Assembly: GCF_002968335.2 (NCBI RefSeq)
Contig: NZ_CP134398.1
Coordinates: forward strand, 1,984,001 to 2,048,000
Source of the DNA: Mycobacterium sp. ITM-2016-00316
GTDB taxonomy: Bacteria > Actinomycetota > Actinomycetes > Mycobacteriales > Mycobacteriaceae
Length of the DNA: 64,000 nucleotides
Reading direction: 5' to 3'
Shown in pieces: positions 1 to 7,923 of the stretch. A program made the translations under genes and the position numbers. The notes under the pieces are model-generated. The model had not been told where the DNA came from. It was given only the letters and a program-made list of their open reading frames with translations, and did no database searches. The number at the start of each line of letters is the position of its first letter. The first letter of the stretch is position 1.

Positions 1-612
1 TGGTCGGTGCGGAACCCGCACGCCGATGGCCTGCAGGACTTTCCGAACATCGACAACCCGCTGACCCGCGACCTGTTCCTGCCGGCGTTCACCCCCGGCT
101 GGCAGCTCTACATGGAGAAGACGAGCCAGCCGGTACCGCCCGCGGTGGCGCGCTTCGCCGAACGGTTCGCCGAGCTGGCGCCGCAGGCACTGGATGCGCT
201 GTCACAGCGGATGATGTTGCTGCACGGCGACATCCGCGCGGACAACTTGTTCTTCCGCGGCGACGAGCTCAAGATCGTCGACTTCCAGCTGTCGGTGCGC
301 GGCGGGGGCGCCGCCGATATCGCCTACCTGGTGAGTCAGGGACTGCCCACGTCAGTACGCCGGGGCAAGGACGAAGTCCTGGTTCGCGAGTACGTCGCCG
401 CGCTGGAGAGCCGCGGGATCACCGACTACGGGTTCGACGAAGCCTGGCGGGACTACCGTTTCGGGGTGGCGCTGCTGCTGTTCATGCCGGTGGTCGCGCT
501 GCTCACCTGGGATGTGGTGCCCGAACGATCGCGACAACTCTGCGTCACCCTGATCGACCGGGCGGTGGCCGCCATCGACGAGATCGCGGCGCTGGAGGAG
601 TTCGTCCTGTGA
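1..612 (+). CDS. Phosphotransferase (APH/choline-kinase-like), C-terminal part
   Basis: The reading frame is open from the window edge, so this is the 3' part of a longer gene. The visible ~200 residues carry the kinase catalytic loop HGDIRADN (near residue 73 of the visible part) followed by the metal-binding DFQ (in KIVDFQLS), the Brenner-type motif of the aminoglycoside phosphotransferase/ecdysteroid-kinase-like family. Mycobacterial members often sit beside lipid-degradation genes and are annotated only as 'phosphotransferase family protein'; the substrate cannot be read. The stop overlaps the next start (GTGA at 609-612), so it is translationally coupled to the SnoaL-like gene and probably belongs to one operon with the LLM oxidoreductase. 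Confidence 0.8.
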   Translation, partial: WSVRNPHADGLQDFPNIDNPLTRDLFLPAFTPGWQLYMEKTSQPVPPAVARFAERFAELAPQALDALSQRMMLLHGDIRADNLFFRGDELKIVDFQLSVRGGGAADIAYLVSQGLPTSVRRGKDEVLVREYVAALESRGITDYGFDEAWRDYRFGVALLLFMPVVALLTWDVVPERSRQLCVTLIDRAVAAIDEIAALEEFVL

Positions 613-980
613 GAACAGCCCGTGAGGTCGTGGAGCAGTACAACCTGGTGGTGTGGAACGAGCGTGATTTCGCGCTGGCCGACGAACTGTTGGGGGACAC
701 CGTCACCCGCCACGACGTCGGCGAGGTGAAGGTGCTCACCCATGCCGAGGCGGTCAACCGGGTGGTGGACCATTGGGCGATGTTCGAGCGCATCCGGTTC
801 GACCTCAACCTGGTCGTTGCCGGGGATGACGGCGAACACGTGGCGATTGTGTACCAGTCGCCGATGACGCTCACGGACGGCACCGAGACGACCATCGGCA
901 GCATGGAGATCTTCCGGGTGATCGACGGGCGGATCACCGAGGTCTGGAACTGTGGCTACAAACAAGGAGTGTGGGCGTGA
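609..980 (+). CDS. SnoaL/NTF2-like protein
   Basis: This is a 123-aa protein of the cone-shaped NTF2/SnoaL fold. It begins with an amphipathic helix (AREVVEQYNLVVWNERD) and has the usual mid-region HDVGEV...HAEAVNRVVDHW and a C-terminal beta sheet ending ITEVWNCGY. Members are small cyclases, isomerases or ligand-binding proteins, and the particular activity is not predictable. The GTG start at 609 overlaps the upstream stop by 4 nt and its own stop overlaps the start of the LLM oxidoreductase, so the three genes form a tight operon. The nearby phosphotransferase, F420 enzyme and P450 suggest a role in lipid or secondary-metabolite catabolism. Confidence 0.75.
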   Translation: MRTAREVVEQYNLVVWNERDFALADELLGDTVTRHDVGEVKVLTHAEAVNRVVDHWAMFERIRFDLNLVVAGDDGEHVAIVYQSPMTLTDGTETTIGSMEIFRVIDGRITEVWNCGYKQGVWA

Positions 981-2026
981 CGAATCGTGTGCTCGATGAG
1001 CTGGGCTACTACCTGCTGGCGGGTGCGGGCGGTGAAGGTCCCGCCACGCTCATGGACGAGGCCCGGCGCGGCGAGGAACTCGGCTTCGGCACCGGATTCA
1101 TCTCTGAGCGCTGGAACGTCAAGGAGGCGTCGTCGCTCACCGGCGCGGCTCTGGCCGTGACCGATCGGATGCAGATCGCCACCGCCGCAACCAATCACAA
1201 CACCCGCCATCCGCTGATCACCGGGTCGTGGGCCACCACCATGCACCGGTTGTCCGGTGGCCGCTTCACGCTCGGGCTCGGCCGGGGGATCGCGGCGATG
1301 TATGGGGCCTTCGGTGTGCCGGCGGTGACGACGGCGCAGATGGAGGACTTCGCGCAGGTGATGCGCCGGCTGTGGCACGGCGAGCTGATCTTCGACCACG
1401 ACGGCCCGATCGGTAAGTACCAGCTGCTCTTCCTGGACCCCGATTTCAACGAGGACATCCGGCTGGCGATCGTGGCCTTCGGTCCGCAGACGCTGGCGCT
1501 CGGGGGCCGCGAGTTCGACGATGTCATCCTGCACACCTACTTCACCCCGGAGACGTTGCAGCGCGCGGTGAAGACGGTGAAGGAGGCCGCCGAACAGGCC
1601 GGCCGCAATCCCGACGAGGTGCGGGTGTGGTCCTGCTTCGCCACCGTCGGCGATCACCTGCCCGAGGAGCTGCGGTTGAAGAAGACCGTCGCGCGGCTGG
1701 CGACCTACCTGCAGGGATACGGCGATCTGCTGGTCAACACCAACGGCTGGGATCCTGCTGTGCTGCAACGCTTCCGCGACGACACCGTGGTGCAGTCCAT
1801 CGGTGGCGGTATCGACCACAAGGGCACCGCCGAGCAGATCGAGCATATCGCCACGCTCATTCCCGACGAGTGGCTGGAACCGTCGGCGACCGGCTCCGCG
1901 CAGCAGTGCGTCGACCGGATCCGCAAGGAATTCGACTACGGTGCGGACGCGGTCATCATGCACGGCGCGACCCCCGACGAGCTCGAACCCGTGGTCGTCG
2001 AGTACCGCGCGACCGCACCCCAGTGA
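977..2026 (+). CDS. LLM-class F420-dependent oxidoreductase
   Basis: A 349-aa TIM-barrel luciferase-like monooxygenase of the F420-dependent group (resembles the TIGR03857 subfamily). Visible features are ARRGEELGFGTGFISERW near the N-terminus, the strand and turn TATNHNTRHP-type substrate loop, and GGRFTLGLGRG, the cofactor-phosphate loop typical of the family. The GTG at 977 is preferred because an AAGGAG at 964-969 lies 7 nt upstream and it gives a GTGA overlap with the preceding gene; a GTG at 971 is the alternative. The stop codon TGA (2024-2026) lies inside the first bases of a long palindrome, so the present C-terminus may have been set by insertion of that palindrome. Confidence 0.85.
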   Translation: MTNRVLDELGYYLLAGAGGEGPATLMDEARRGEELGFGTGFISERWNVKEASSLTGAALAVTDRMQIATAATNHNTRHPLITGSWATTMHRLSGGRFTLGLGRGIAAMYGAFGVPAVTTAQMEDFAQVMRRLWHGELIFDHDGPIGKYQLLFLDPDFNEDIRLAIVAFGPQTLALGGREFDDVILHTYFTPETLQRAVKTVKEAAEQAGRNPDEVRVWSCFATVGDHLPEELRLKKTVARLATYLQGYGDLLVNTNGWDPAVLQRFRDDTVVQSIGGGIDHKGTAEQIEHIATLIPDEWLEPSATGSAQQCVDRIRKEFDYGADAVIMHGATPDELEPVVVEYRATAPQ

Positions 2027-2075
2027 TTTGAGGAGTTTCAACCGGAATCATTCCGGTTGAAACTCCTCAAATCGC
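2023..2075. repeat. Palindrome A, 49-bp perfect inverted repeat (left of AbiEi/DUF559 gene)
   Basis: Positions 2025-2073 form a perfect inverted repeat with 24-bp arms around one central base. The outer part reads GATTTGAGGAGTT and its complement AACTCCTCAAATC. One more base each side pairs through a possible G-U in RNA (GTGATTTG ... CAAATCGC). The TGA stop of the upstream oxidoreductase is contained in the left end. It would work as a terminator hairpin in RNA, although no clear U tract follows. Palindrome B at 2973-3021 has the same length, the same outer 13 bases except one, and a different but again fully self-complementary inner part. Confidence 0.95.
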
Positions 2076-2116
2076 GATGATGGAACCGTTTGGCGGTGCG
2101 CTGCGTCCAAATCAGT

Positions 2117-2974
2117 ATGCTGGCCGACCTGCTGCGCGACCACGATGGTGTCATCACTCTCGCTCAGGCCCGACGGGCCGGGCTGAGCCAGGACGACGTG
2201 GACTACCGGGTACACACCGGTCAGTGGCGACGCTGCTCCCGCGGGGTCTACTTCGCCGATGACCGCCAATTCACCGAGAACGCCCGGATGCGCGCGGGGG
2301 TGTGGGCGTACGGAGACCAAGCCGCTGCCAGCGGGATGGCCGCGGCATGGTGGCAACAACTCACGCAGTACCCGCCGGAACTCGTCGAGGTGACGGTGCC
2401 GAGGGACCGCCGTCTGCAGCAACAGCCCGGGACAAGGCTGCGCCGGCGTGATCTCGATCCCGCAGAGGTGGTCGAACGGGACGGTCTGCGCGTGACGGCG
2501 CTGCCGCTGACGGTCGTCGAAGCCGCCGTTCGTCGCGGTGGGGGTGCCAAGCTGATGGACTCTGCCCTGCAACGCCACGTCTACCTACCCGCGCTGTGGA
2601 AGGCCCACCTCAACAACAAGGGCCGCCACGGTGCACCGGCCGCGCGACGCTTGCTGAGGGCTGCGGAGGACGGTACCCGATCCGCGGCGGAACGCCTGCT
2701 CGCGACGCTCCTTCGCCAGGCTGGTATCACCGGGTGGAAGGCCAACCACCGGGTGGCCGGTTACAAGGTTGACTACGCGTTTCCCGATGCGAAACTGATC
2801 CTGGAAGTCGATGGTTGGGCATTCCACAGTGACGCCGACGTTTTCAATCACGACCGAGTGCGCCAGAATGCTCTGATTCTGGCCGGCTTCCAGGTCCTTC
2901 GATTCACGTGGCTGGATCTCACCGAGTATCCCGATCGCGTCATTGGGCAGATCGCACACGCACTCGCGCGGTGA
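2117..2974 (+). CDS. AbiEi-type winged-helix / DUF559 (Vsr-like PD-(D/E)xK) fusion protein
   Basis: A 285-aa protein with two parts. Residues ~1-50 (starting MLADLLRDHDGVITLAQARR and running to CSRGVYF) match the AbiEi antitoxin-like N-terminal winged helix. The C-terminal ~90 residues contain VDYAFPDAKLILEVDGW, an Asp ... Glu-x-Asp arrangement typical of the DUF559/very-short-patch-repair endonuclease fold, then a conserved ArgVRQNALILAGF-like helix. ATG 2117 is chosen because family members begin with this MLADLL segment; upstream in-frame TTG 2090 and GTG 2096 are possible. There is no AbiEii-type toxin gene beside it. The gene is exactly bracketed by palindromes A and B, and its own TGA lies in the left end of palindrome B. 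It may be a solitary nuclease of a small mobile or repeat-dispersing unit; the function is inferred. Confidence 0.8.
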   Translation: MLADLLRDHDGVITLAQARRAGLSQDDVDYRVHTGQWRRCSRGVYFADDRQFTENARMRAGVWAYGDQAAASGMAAAWWQQLTQYPPELVEVTVPRDRRLQQQPGTRLRRRDLDPAEVVERDGLRVTALPLTVVEAAVRRGGGAKLMDSALQRHVYLPALWKAHLNNKGRHGAPAARRLLRAAEDGTRSAAERLLATLLRQAGITGWKANHRVAGYKVDYAFPDAKLILEVDGWAFHSDADVFNHDRVRQNALILAGFQVLRFTWLDLTEYPDRVIGQIAHALAR

Positions 2975-3023
2975 TTTGTGGAGTTCTCGTCGGAACCAAT
3001 CCGACGAGAACTCCACAAATCGC
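2971..3023. repeat. Palindrome B, 49-bp inverted repeat (right of AbiEi/DUF559 gene)
   Basis: Positions 2973-3021 are a perfect inverted repeat with 22-bp arms and a 5-nt centre (ACCAA). The ends read GATTTGTGGAGTT and AACTCCACAAATC, nearly the same as palindrome A. The inner arm sequence differs between A and B but keeps full pairing in each. It separates the nuclease-like gene from the convergent carboxyltransferase gene (stop at 3029) and could act as a bidirectional terminator. Confidence 0.95.
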
Positions 3024-3028
3024 AGGGG

Positions 3029-4525
3029 CTAGGGGAGGATGACCGTGCGCTGCACCGGCTCGGCGGCGGCCTGGCGGGCCCGCAAGCCTCGGCGCAGCGC
3101 GTCGAGCAACTGGTCGCGGGTCTCGCGCGGGTCGATCAGTTCGTCGAAGCCGAGGTGATCCGCGGACCGGAACGACGCGGACAGCTCGGCCTCGCGCAGC
3201 TGCGCGGACAGGTCCGCCTCGGCATGCGAGGCCCGCGACAACGCGGCCGCGCTCATCGCGCCCATCGTGGCGCCGGGGAAGGCGAAAGTCGCCTCTTGAT
3301 TGTCGAATCCCAAGAGCGACATCACCATCGAGCCGAAGCCGTACGCCTTGCGCAGCGTCACATGCAGCTTGAGCGTGGTCGCCGCCGTCTGTGCCGCGAA
3401 CATCCGGGCACCGGCCCGCAACACACCGGTGCGCTCCGAACGACTGCCCGGCAGCATGCCCGGATTGTCGGCCAGGAACACGATCGGCAGGTGGAAGGAG
3501 TCGGCCACCAAGATGAAATGCGCTGCCTTGTCGGCGGCGTCGGCATCGATGGAGCCGGCCAACACGTTGGGTTGGTTGGCGACCACGGCGACCGGATGTC
3601 CACCCAGGTGGGCGAGCGCGCAGATGATGGCCTTGCCGAACTGCGGTTGCACCTCGAACCAGTCGGTGTTGTCGAACACGATGTCGAGCACCGAGCGCAT
3701 GTTGTAGACGCGGCGGTTGTCGCGGGAAATGATGTCGAGCAGTTCCGGGGTGGGCCGCGGTTCGGACTCCTCGTCATGGGGCAGCTGCTCGGGATAGGAC
3801 CAGGCGCTGGACGGGAAGTAGGACAGGTAGCGGCGGATGTCGTCGATGACGGCTTCGTCGGTGTCGGCGTGGTTGTGGATCACGCCGCTGTGCAGCGCGA
3901 CGCCCGGTCCGCCGAGATCCTCCTTGGTGATGTCCTCTCCGGTGGACTCCTTCACGACCGGTGGCCCGGCGGTGAAGATGGCGCCCTGACTGCTCATGAT
4001 CCGGAAATCGCTCACCGGTGCGACCAGCGCGCCGTGCCCGGCCGAGGGGCCCAGCACCGCGGCGACCGTCGGCACCCGGCCCGAGCACTGGGCCTGGGCG
4101 ATGAGATCGGTGGGGGTGCGGCCGTAGTGTGCGCCGGTGGGCCGGAAACCGGCGCCCTCGAGCAGCATGACCAACGGAATCTTGTCGCGCACCGCGAGTT
4201 CGGCGAGCCGGTAACGCTTGGCGTTGCCGGTGGAGCCGATGGAACCGGCCAGGGTGGTGAAGTCCTCGGCGCCCACCATCACCGGTGCACCGTTGATCAG
4301 GCCGGACCCGGTGACGATGCCGTCGGCGGCGATCTCGCCGCCGGCGAAGCTGCCGAACTCGCGGAAAGTACCGGCGTCCAGCAGTCGGTCGAGACGGGCG
4401 CGCACGTCGAGCTTGCCCTTGGCGTGATGTCTGGCGACGCGTTCCGGCCCGCCCATCGCCAGGGCGTGCTCACGACGGCGCTCGAGATCGTCGAGCGTGT
4501 CCTGCCAGTCGGAGGCGTTCGTCAT
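3029..4525 (-). CDS. Acyl-CoA carboxylase beta (carboxyltransferase) subunit
   Basis: A 498-aa protein of the AccD/PccB carboxyltransferase family, which transfers carboxyl from biotin to an acyl-CoA. The N-domain has the family opener LERRREHALAMGGPERVARHHAKG-type helix, then GSFAGGEIAADGIVTGSGLI and the acyl-CoA oxyanion region LLEGAGFRP. The C-domain has QPNVLAGSIDADAADKAAHF and the biotin-side FLADNPGMLPGS. The start at 4525 (MTNASDW) was chosen since upstream in-frame codons give a non-homologous tail that would run into the divergent promoter. It is divergent from the LLM gene at 4598 with 72 bp between. No biotin carboxylase or biotinyl subunit is adjacent, so the alpha partner must be elsewhere. 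The acyl-CoA substrate is unknown. Confidence 0.88.
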   Translation of the reverse strand: MTNASDWQDTLDDLERRREHALAMGGPERVARHHAKGKLDVRARLDRLLDAGTFREFGSFAGGEIAADGIVTGSGLINGAPVMVGAEDFTTLAGSIGSTGNAKRYRLAELAVRDKIPLVMLLEGAGFRPTGAHYGRTPTDLIAQAQCSGRVPTVAAVLGPSAGHGALVAPVSDFRIMSSQGAIFTAGPPVVKESTGEDITKEDLGGPGVALHSGVIHNHADTDEAVIDDIRRYLSYFPSSAWSYPEQLPHDEESEPRPTPELLDIISRDNRRVYNMRSVLDIVFDNTDWFEVQPQFGKAIICALAHLGGHPVAVVANQPNVLAGSIDADAADKAAHFILVADSFHLPIVFLADNPGMLPGSRSERTGVLRAGARMFAAQTAATTLKLHVTLRKAYGFGSMVMSLLGFDNQEATFAFPGATMGAMSAAALSRASHAEADLSAQLREAELSASFRSADHLGFDELIDPRETRDQLLDALRRGLRARQAAAEPVQRTVILP

Positions 4526-4597
4526 ACAGGGGTCCTGTTCTCGCTGACCGTCGTGGTCCGTTGACCATACCGAATTGCTTACTGTAGCGTCCCCGGC

Positions 4598-5644
4598 ATG
4601 GGTAATATCGCCCGGCTGAGCATCGATCGTGGTATCCCGAGCGACCTCGCAGACGTTCCCGCGCGGGCCCGGGATATCGAGAAGCAGGGCTATGACGGCT
4701 GCTGGACCGGCGAGATCGCCCACGACCCGTTCCTGCCACTGCTACTGGCCGCCGAGCACACCTGCAGGCTGCAACTGGGAACCAGTATCGCGGTGGCCTT
4801 CGCGCGTAACCCGATGCTGATCGCGAACCTCGGTTGGGACCTGAACACCTACTCGCAAGGGCGGTTCATCCTGGGTCTCGGCACCCAGGTGCAGCCGCAC
4901 ATCGAGCGGCGCTACGGGATGCCGTGGAGTCATCCGGCCCGCCGGATGCGGGAATTCGTCGCCGCGGTCCACGCCATCTGGGCGACGTGGCAGCACGGCA
5001 CACGCCTGAGCTTTGAGGGCGAGTTCTACACGCACACACTGATGACGCCGATGTTCACCCCCGAGCCGCAGCCGCACGGGGTGCCGAAGATCTTCATCGC
5101 CGCGGTCGGTGACCTGATGACCCGGACCGCCGGTGAGGTCGCCGACGGCCTGATCGCGCATGCCTTCACCACCCGCCGCTACCTCGACGAGGTGACCGCG
5201 CCCGCGCTGCAGACGGGTCTGGATGCGGCGGGCCGGTCCCGGGACGACTTCGAGCTGTCCTGCCCGGTGTTCGTGGTGACCGGTGAGAATGCCGAACAGT
5301 TCGAGGCGTCGGCGGCCGCGCACCGCAAGCAGCTTGCGTTCTACGGTTCGACGCCGGCCTACCGCACGGTGCTCGAGCTGCACGGCTGGGGCGACCTGCA
5401 CACCGAGTTGCATCGCCTGTCCCGGCTGGGGGAGTGGGACACCATGGCGACCCTGATCGACGACGACGTGCTGGCCGCGTTCGCCGTCGTCGCAGAACTG
5501 CCCGACGTGGCGGACGCCCTGGTGCGCAGGTGCGCAGGTGCGATCGACCGCGTGCTGCCCGGATTCCCGGTGGGGATGTCGGAGGCCGCGATTGCGGTGG
5601 TCCTCGGTGATGTCCGAAAGTCGTTGGCGGAGAGAGAATCATGA
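4598..5644 (+). CDS. LLM-class F420-dependent oxidoreductase (TIGR03617-like)
   Basis: A 348-aa luciferase-fold enzyme. The N-terminus shows ARDIEKQGYDGCWTGEIAHD, followed by GTSIAVAFARNPM and GRFILGLGTQVQPHIERRYG, signature loops of the TIGR03617-type F420-dependent group; the C-terminal helix contains LSRLGEWDTMATLIDDD, common in this group. It is the first gene of a three-gene operon; its stop overlaps the SDR start as ATGA (5641-5644). It is unrelated in detail to the LLM protein at 977-2026, so the two are not a recent duplication. A redox role in lipid or steroid side-chain catabolism is inferred from the SDR and P450 neighbours. Confidence 0.87.
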   Translation: MGNIARLSIDRGIPSDLADVPARARDIEKQGYDGCWTGEIAHDPFLPLLLAAEHTCRLQLGTSIAVAFARNPMLIANLGWDLNTYSQGRFILGLGTQVQPHIERRYGMPWSHPARRMREFVAAVHAIWATWQHGTRLSFEGEFYTHTLMTPMFTPEPQPHGVPKIFIAAVGDLMTRTAGEVADGLIAHAFTTRRYLDEVTAPALQTGLDAAGRSRDDFELSCPVFVVTGENAEQFEASAAAHRKQLAFYGSTPAYRTVLELHGWGDLHTELHRLSRLGEWDTMATLIDDDVLAAFAVVAELPDVADALVRRCAGAIDRVLPGFPVGMSEAAIAVVLGDVRKSLAERES

Positions 5645-6489
5645 CCGACAGAATCGCCGGCAAGACGATCGTCATCACCGGCGCGGCGCGCGGTATCGGG
5701 TACGCGACGGCCCGTGCCCTGCTGGATCGCGGCGCGCGGGTGGTGATCGGCGATCGTGACGTCGCCGTGCTGGAGACCGCCGTGAGCAGTCTCGGTGGCC
5801 GCGTGCGCGGATATCCGCTCGATGTCGCCGACCGGGACTCGTTCGCCGCTTTTCTGGACGAGGCCCGCGGCGGCGGTCATATCGACGTGCTGATCAACAA
5901 TGCCGGGGTGATGCCGATCGGCGGATTTCTCGAACAGAGCGAGCAGGCGCTGCGATCGGCCATCGAGGTCAACTTCTACGGCGTGGTCACCGGTTGTCAG
6001 CTGGTGCTTCCCGAGATGATCGAACACGGATCGGGCCACATCATCAACGTCGCGTCGCTGGCCGGTTTGATGCCGGTACCGGGCCAGACCGTCTATGCCG
6101 GAACGAAATCCGCGGTGATCAGCCTGTCGAGCGCGCTGGCCGACGAGTTCGCCGCCCGCGGGGTGCAGGTCAGTGTGGTGATGCCGCCGTTCACCCGCAC
6201 CGAGCTGATCTCCGGTACCGCGCAGACCAGGTCGAACAAGCCCGTGGAACCCGCGGCGATCGCCGCCGCGATCGTAAAGGCGCTCGACAGACCCCGAACA
6301 CACGTGACGGTGCCCGCCGGCATCCGGTTCGTGCTCGGTCCGGTCGGTCTGCTCGGCCCCCGCGGGAGGCGCTGGGTGGGCCGTCGTTTCGGCACCGACA
6401 AGGTGTTCCTGGAATTCGACGCCGCCGCGCGGTCGGGGTATGAGCGGCGCGCCGAGGACGCACTCGGCGTCGTGGGCACTGGACAGTAA
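5641..6489 (+). CDS. SDR-family oxidoreductase
   Basis: A 282-aa classical short-chain dehydrogenase. TGAARGIG (residues ~13-20) is the NAD(P)-binding glycine motif, INNAG lies near residue 85, and the catalytic Ser and Tyr-x-x-x-Lys are in NVASLAG and VYAGTKSA (Y~152, K~156). The C-terminal extension (FVLGPVGLLGPRGRRWVGRRF) resembles the tail of mycobacterial SDRs that associate with membranes or lipids. It is coupled by ATGA overlap to the LLM gene before it, and the P450 starts 11 bp after its stop, so the three enzymes are very likely made together. Confidence 0.9.
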   Translation: MTDRIAGKTIVITGAARGIGYATARALLDRGARVVIGDRDVAVLETAVSSLGGRVRGYPLDVADRDSFAAFLDEARGGGHIDVLINNAGVMPIGGFLEQSEQALRSAIEVNFYGVVTGCQLVLPEMIEHGSGHIINVASLAGLMPVPGQTVYAGTKSAVISLSSALADEFAARGVQVSVVMPPFTRTELISGTAQTRSNKPVEPAAIAAAIVKALDRPRTHVTVPAGIRFVLGPVGLLGPRGRRWVGRRFGTDKVFLEFDAAARSGYERRAEDALGVVGTGQ

Positions 6490-6499
6490 GGGGCAGACG

Positions 6500-7735
6500 G
6501 TGAGCATTCCGACGATGGACGACGCCGCAAAGGTTCTCGCGGACCCGAAGGCCTACGCCGACGAGGCCGGACTACACGCCGCGCTGACCCACCTGCGCGC
6601 GCACGCGCCGGTGTCGTGGGTCGAGGTCCCGGACTACGCGCCGTTCTGGGCGATCACCAAGCATGCCGACATCATGGAGATCGAGCGCGCCAACGACGTG
6701 TTCACCAACTCTCCGCGGCCGGTGCTGATCACCAGAGAAGGTGATGAGCAACAGGCGGCCGTCGGCATCAAGACGCTGATCCACATGGACGACCCGCAGC
6801 ACCGGGACTTCCGGGCGATCGGTGCGAACTGGTTCCGGCCCAAGGCGATGCGGGCGCTCAAGGAGCGCGCCGACGAACTGGCCGTGCAGTTCGTCGACAA
6901 GATGGCGGCCGAGGGCCCGGAATGCGACTTCGTGCAAGAGGTGGCGGTCAACTATCCGCTGTACATGATCATGACGCTGCTCGGGGCGCCCGAAGCGGAT
7001 TTCAGCTCGATGCTGCGCTGGACCCAGGAACTGTTCGGCAGCGATGACGAGGAGCTCCAGCGCGGCAAGGGTAAAGACGAGCAGATGATGGCGTTGCTGG
7101 AGATGTTCCAGTACTTCACCGAGCTCACCGCGAAGCGCCGCGAGCACCCGACCGATGACCTGGCGTCCACCATCGCCAACGCGACGATCAACGGCGAGCC
7201 ACTCTCGGATATCGAAACCGTCTCGTACTACGCAATTCTGGCCGCCGCCGGGCATGACACGTCCAGCGCGAGCATCTCCGGCGGCATGCACGCACTGATC
7301 GAGCATCCGGGCCAACTGGCCAGGCTGCGCGACAACCCCGGCCTCATGCCGCTCGCGGTCGAGGAGATGGTCCGCTGGACGACGCCGGTCAAGGAGTTCA
7401 TGCGAACGGCTCAGCGGGACTATGAGATTCGCGGCGTCCGGATCGCGGCAGGAGATTCGGTGCTGTTGTCCTATGTGTCGGCCAACCGCGATGACGAGGT
7501 GTTCGACGAGCCGTTCCGGTTCGATATCGGCCGGGACCCCAACAAGCACATCGCCTTCGGGTACGGTGTGCACTTCTGTCTGGGTGCGGCGCTGGCCCGC
7601 CTCGAGGTCAACAGCTTCTTCTCCGCGCTGCTACCGCGCCTGGAATCGGTCGAACTGACCGGCACCCCCGCCCATATCGCGACCACCTTCGTGGGCGGGC
7701 TCAAGCACCTGCCGATCCGGTACCGGGTGAGCTAG
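6500..7735 (+). CDS. Cytochrome P450
   Basis: A 411-aa soluble bacterial P450. The I-helix oxygen-binding motif is AAAGHDTSSAS, the K-helix ExxR is in VEEMVRWTTPV, and the heme-thiolate loop is FGYGVHFCLGAALARLE with the Cys ligand near residue 358. GTG 6500 (VSIPTMDD) follows the SDR stop by 10 nt; ATG 6515 is an alternative. The sequence is closer to the CYP125/CYP142-like clan of mycobacterial sterol or lipid hydroxylases than to the CYP136-like pair at 18-21 kb, though the exact CYP family needs a tree. It needs ferredoxin and reductase from elsewhere. Confidence 0.9.
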   Translation: MSIPTMDDAAKVLADPKAYADEAGLHAALTHLRAHAPVSWVEVPDYAPFWAITKHADIMEIERANDVFTNSPRPVLITREGDEQQAAVGIKTLIHMDDPQHRDFRAIGANWFRPKAMRALKERADELAVQFVDKMAAEGPECDFVQEVAVNYPLYMIMTLLGAPEADFSSMLRWTQELFGSDDEELQRGKGKDEQMMALLEMFQYFTELTAKRREHPTDDLASTIANATINGEPLSDIETVSYYAILAAAGHDTSSASISGGMHALIEHPGQLARLRDNPGLMPLAVEEMVRWTTPVKEFMRTAQRDYEIRGVRIAAGDSVLLSYVSANRDDEVFDEPFRFDIGRDPNKHIAFGYGVHFCLGAALARLEVNSFFSALLPRLESVELTGTPAHIATTFVGGLKHLPIRYRVS

Positions 7736-7923
7736 CAGCAGCGCGACTGCGGATTGGCGTCGGTCGCGGCGTGTCGCATCCGCCAGTACTCCCGCTCGGT
7801 GGGAACCGGCGAGCCGGGATGCACGCGGGCGAGGTGCTCGACGTAGCGACGATAATGGTTGTCACCCATCAATGATGACCAGTACCAACCGATCTGGCCG
7901 ATGATGTCGGCAGCGCGTCCCAT
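7732..7923 (-). CDS. YbdD/YjiX-family small protein
   Basis: A 63-aa protein with the family pattern GDNHYRRYVEHLARVHPG and ending EYWRMRHAATDANPQSRCC. YbdD-like proteins are encoded immediately after CstA-type pyruvate/peptide transporters in many bacteria. Here the start ATG (7923) lies inside the 3' end of cstA, a 55-bp overlap in a different frame, with GAAGGAGGTG as ribosome binding site within the cstA coding sequence. The very long overlap fixes stoichiometric co-translation. The stop overlaps the last bases of the convergent P450 gene. Confidence 0.85.
   Translation of the reverse strand: MGRAADIIGQIGWYWSSLMGDNHYRRYVEHLARVHPGSPVPTEREYWRMRHAATDANPQSRCC

Noticed and set aside
2117..2974. 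Complete AbiE toxin-antitoxin pair
   Set aside because: No AbiEii nucleotidyltransferase gene lies on either side; neighbours are catabolic genes, and the C-terminus is a DUF559 nuclease-like domain.
2978..4564. 528-aa + strand frame opposite the carboxyltransferase
   Set aside because: It is antisense to a clear AccD-type gene and begins in palindrome B; there are no recognisable domains.
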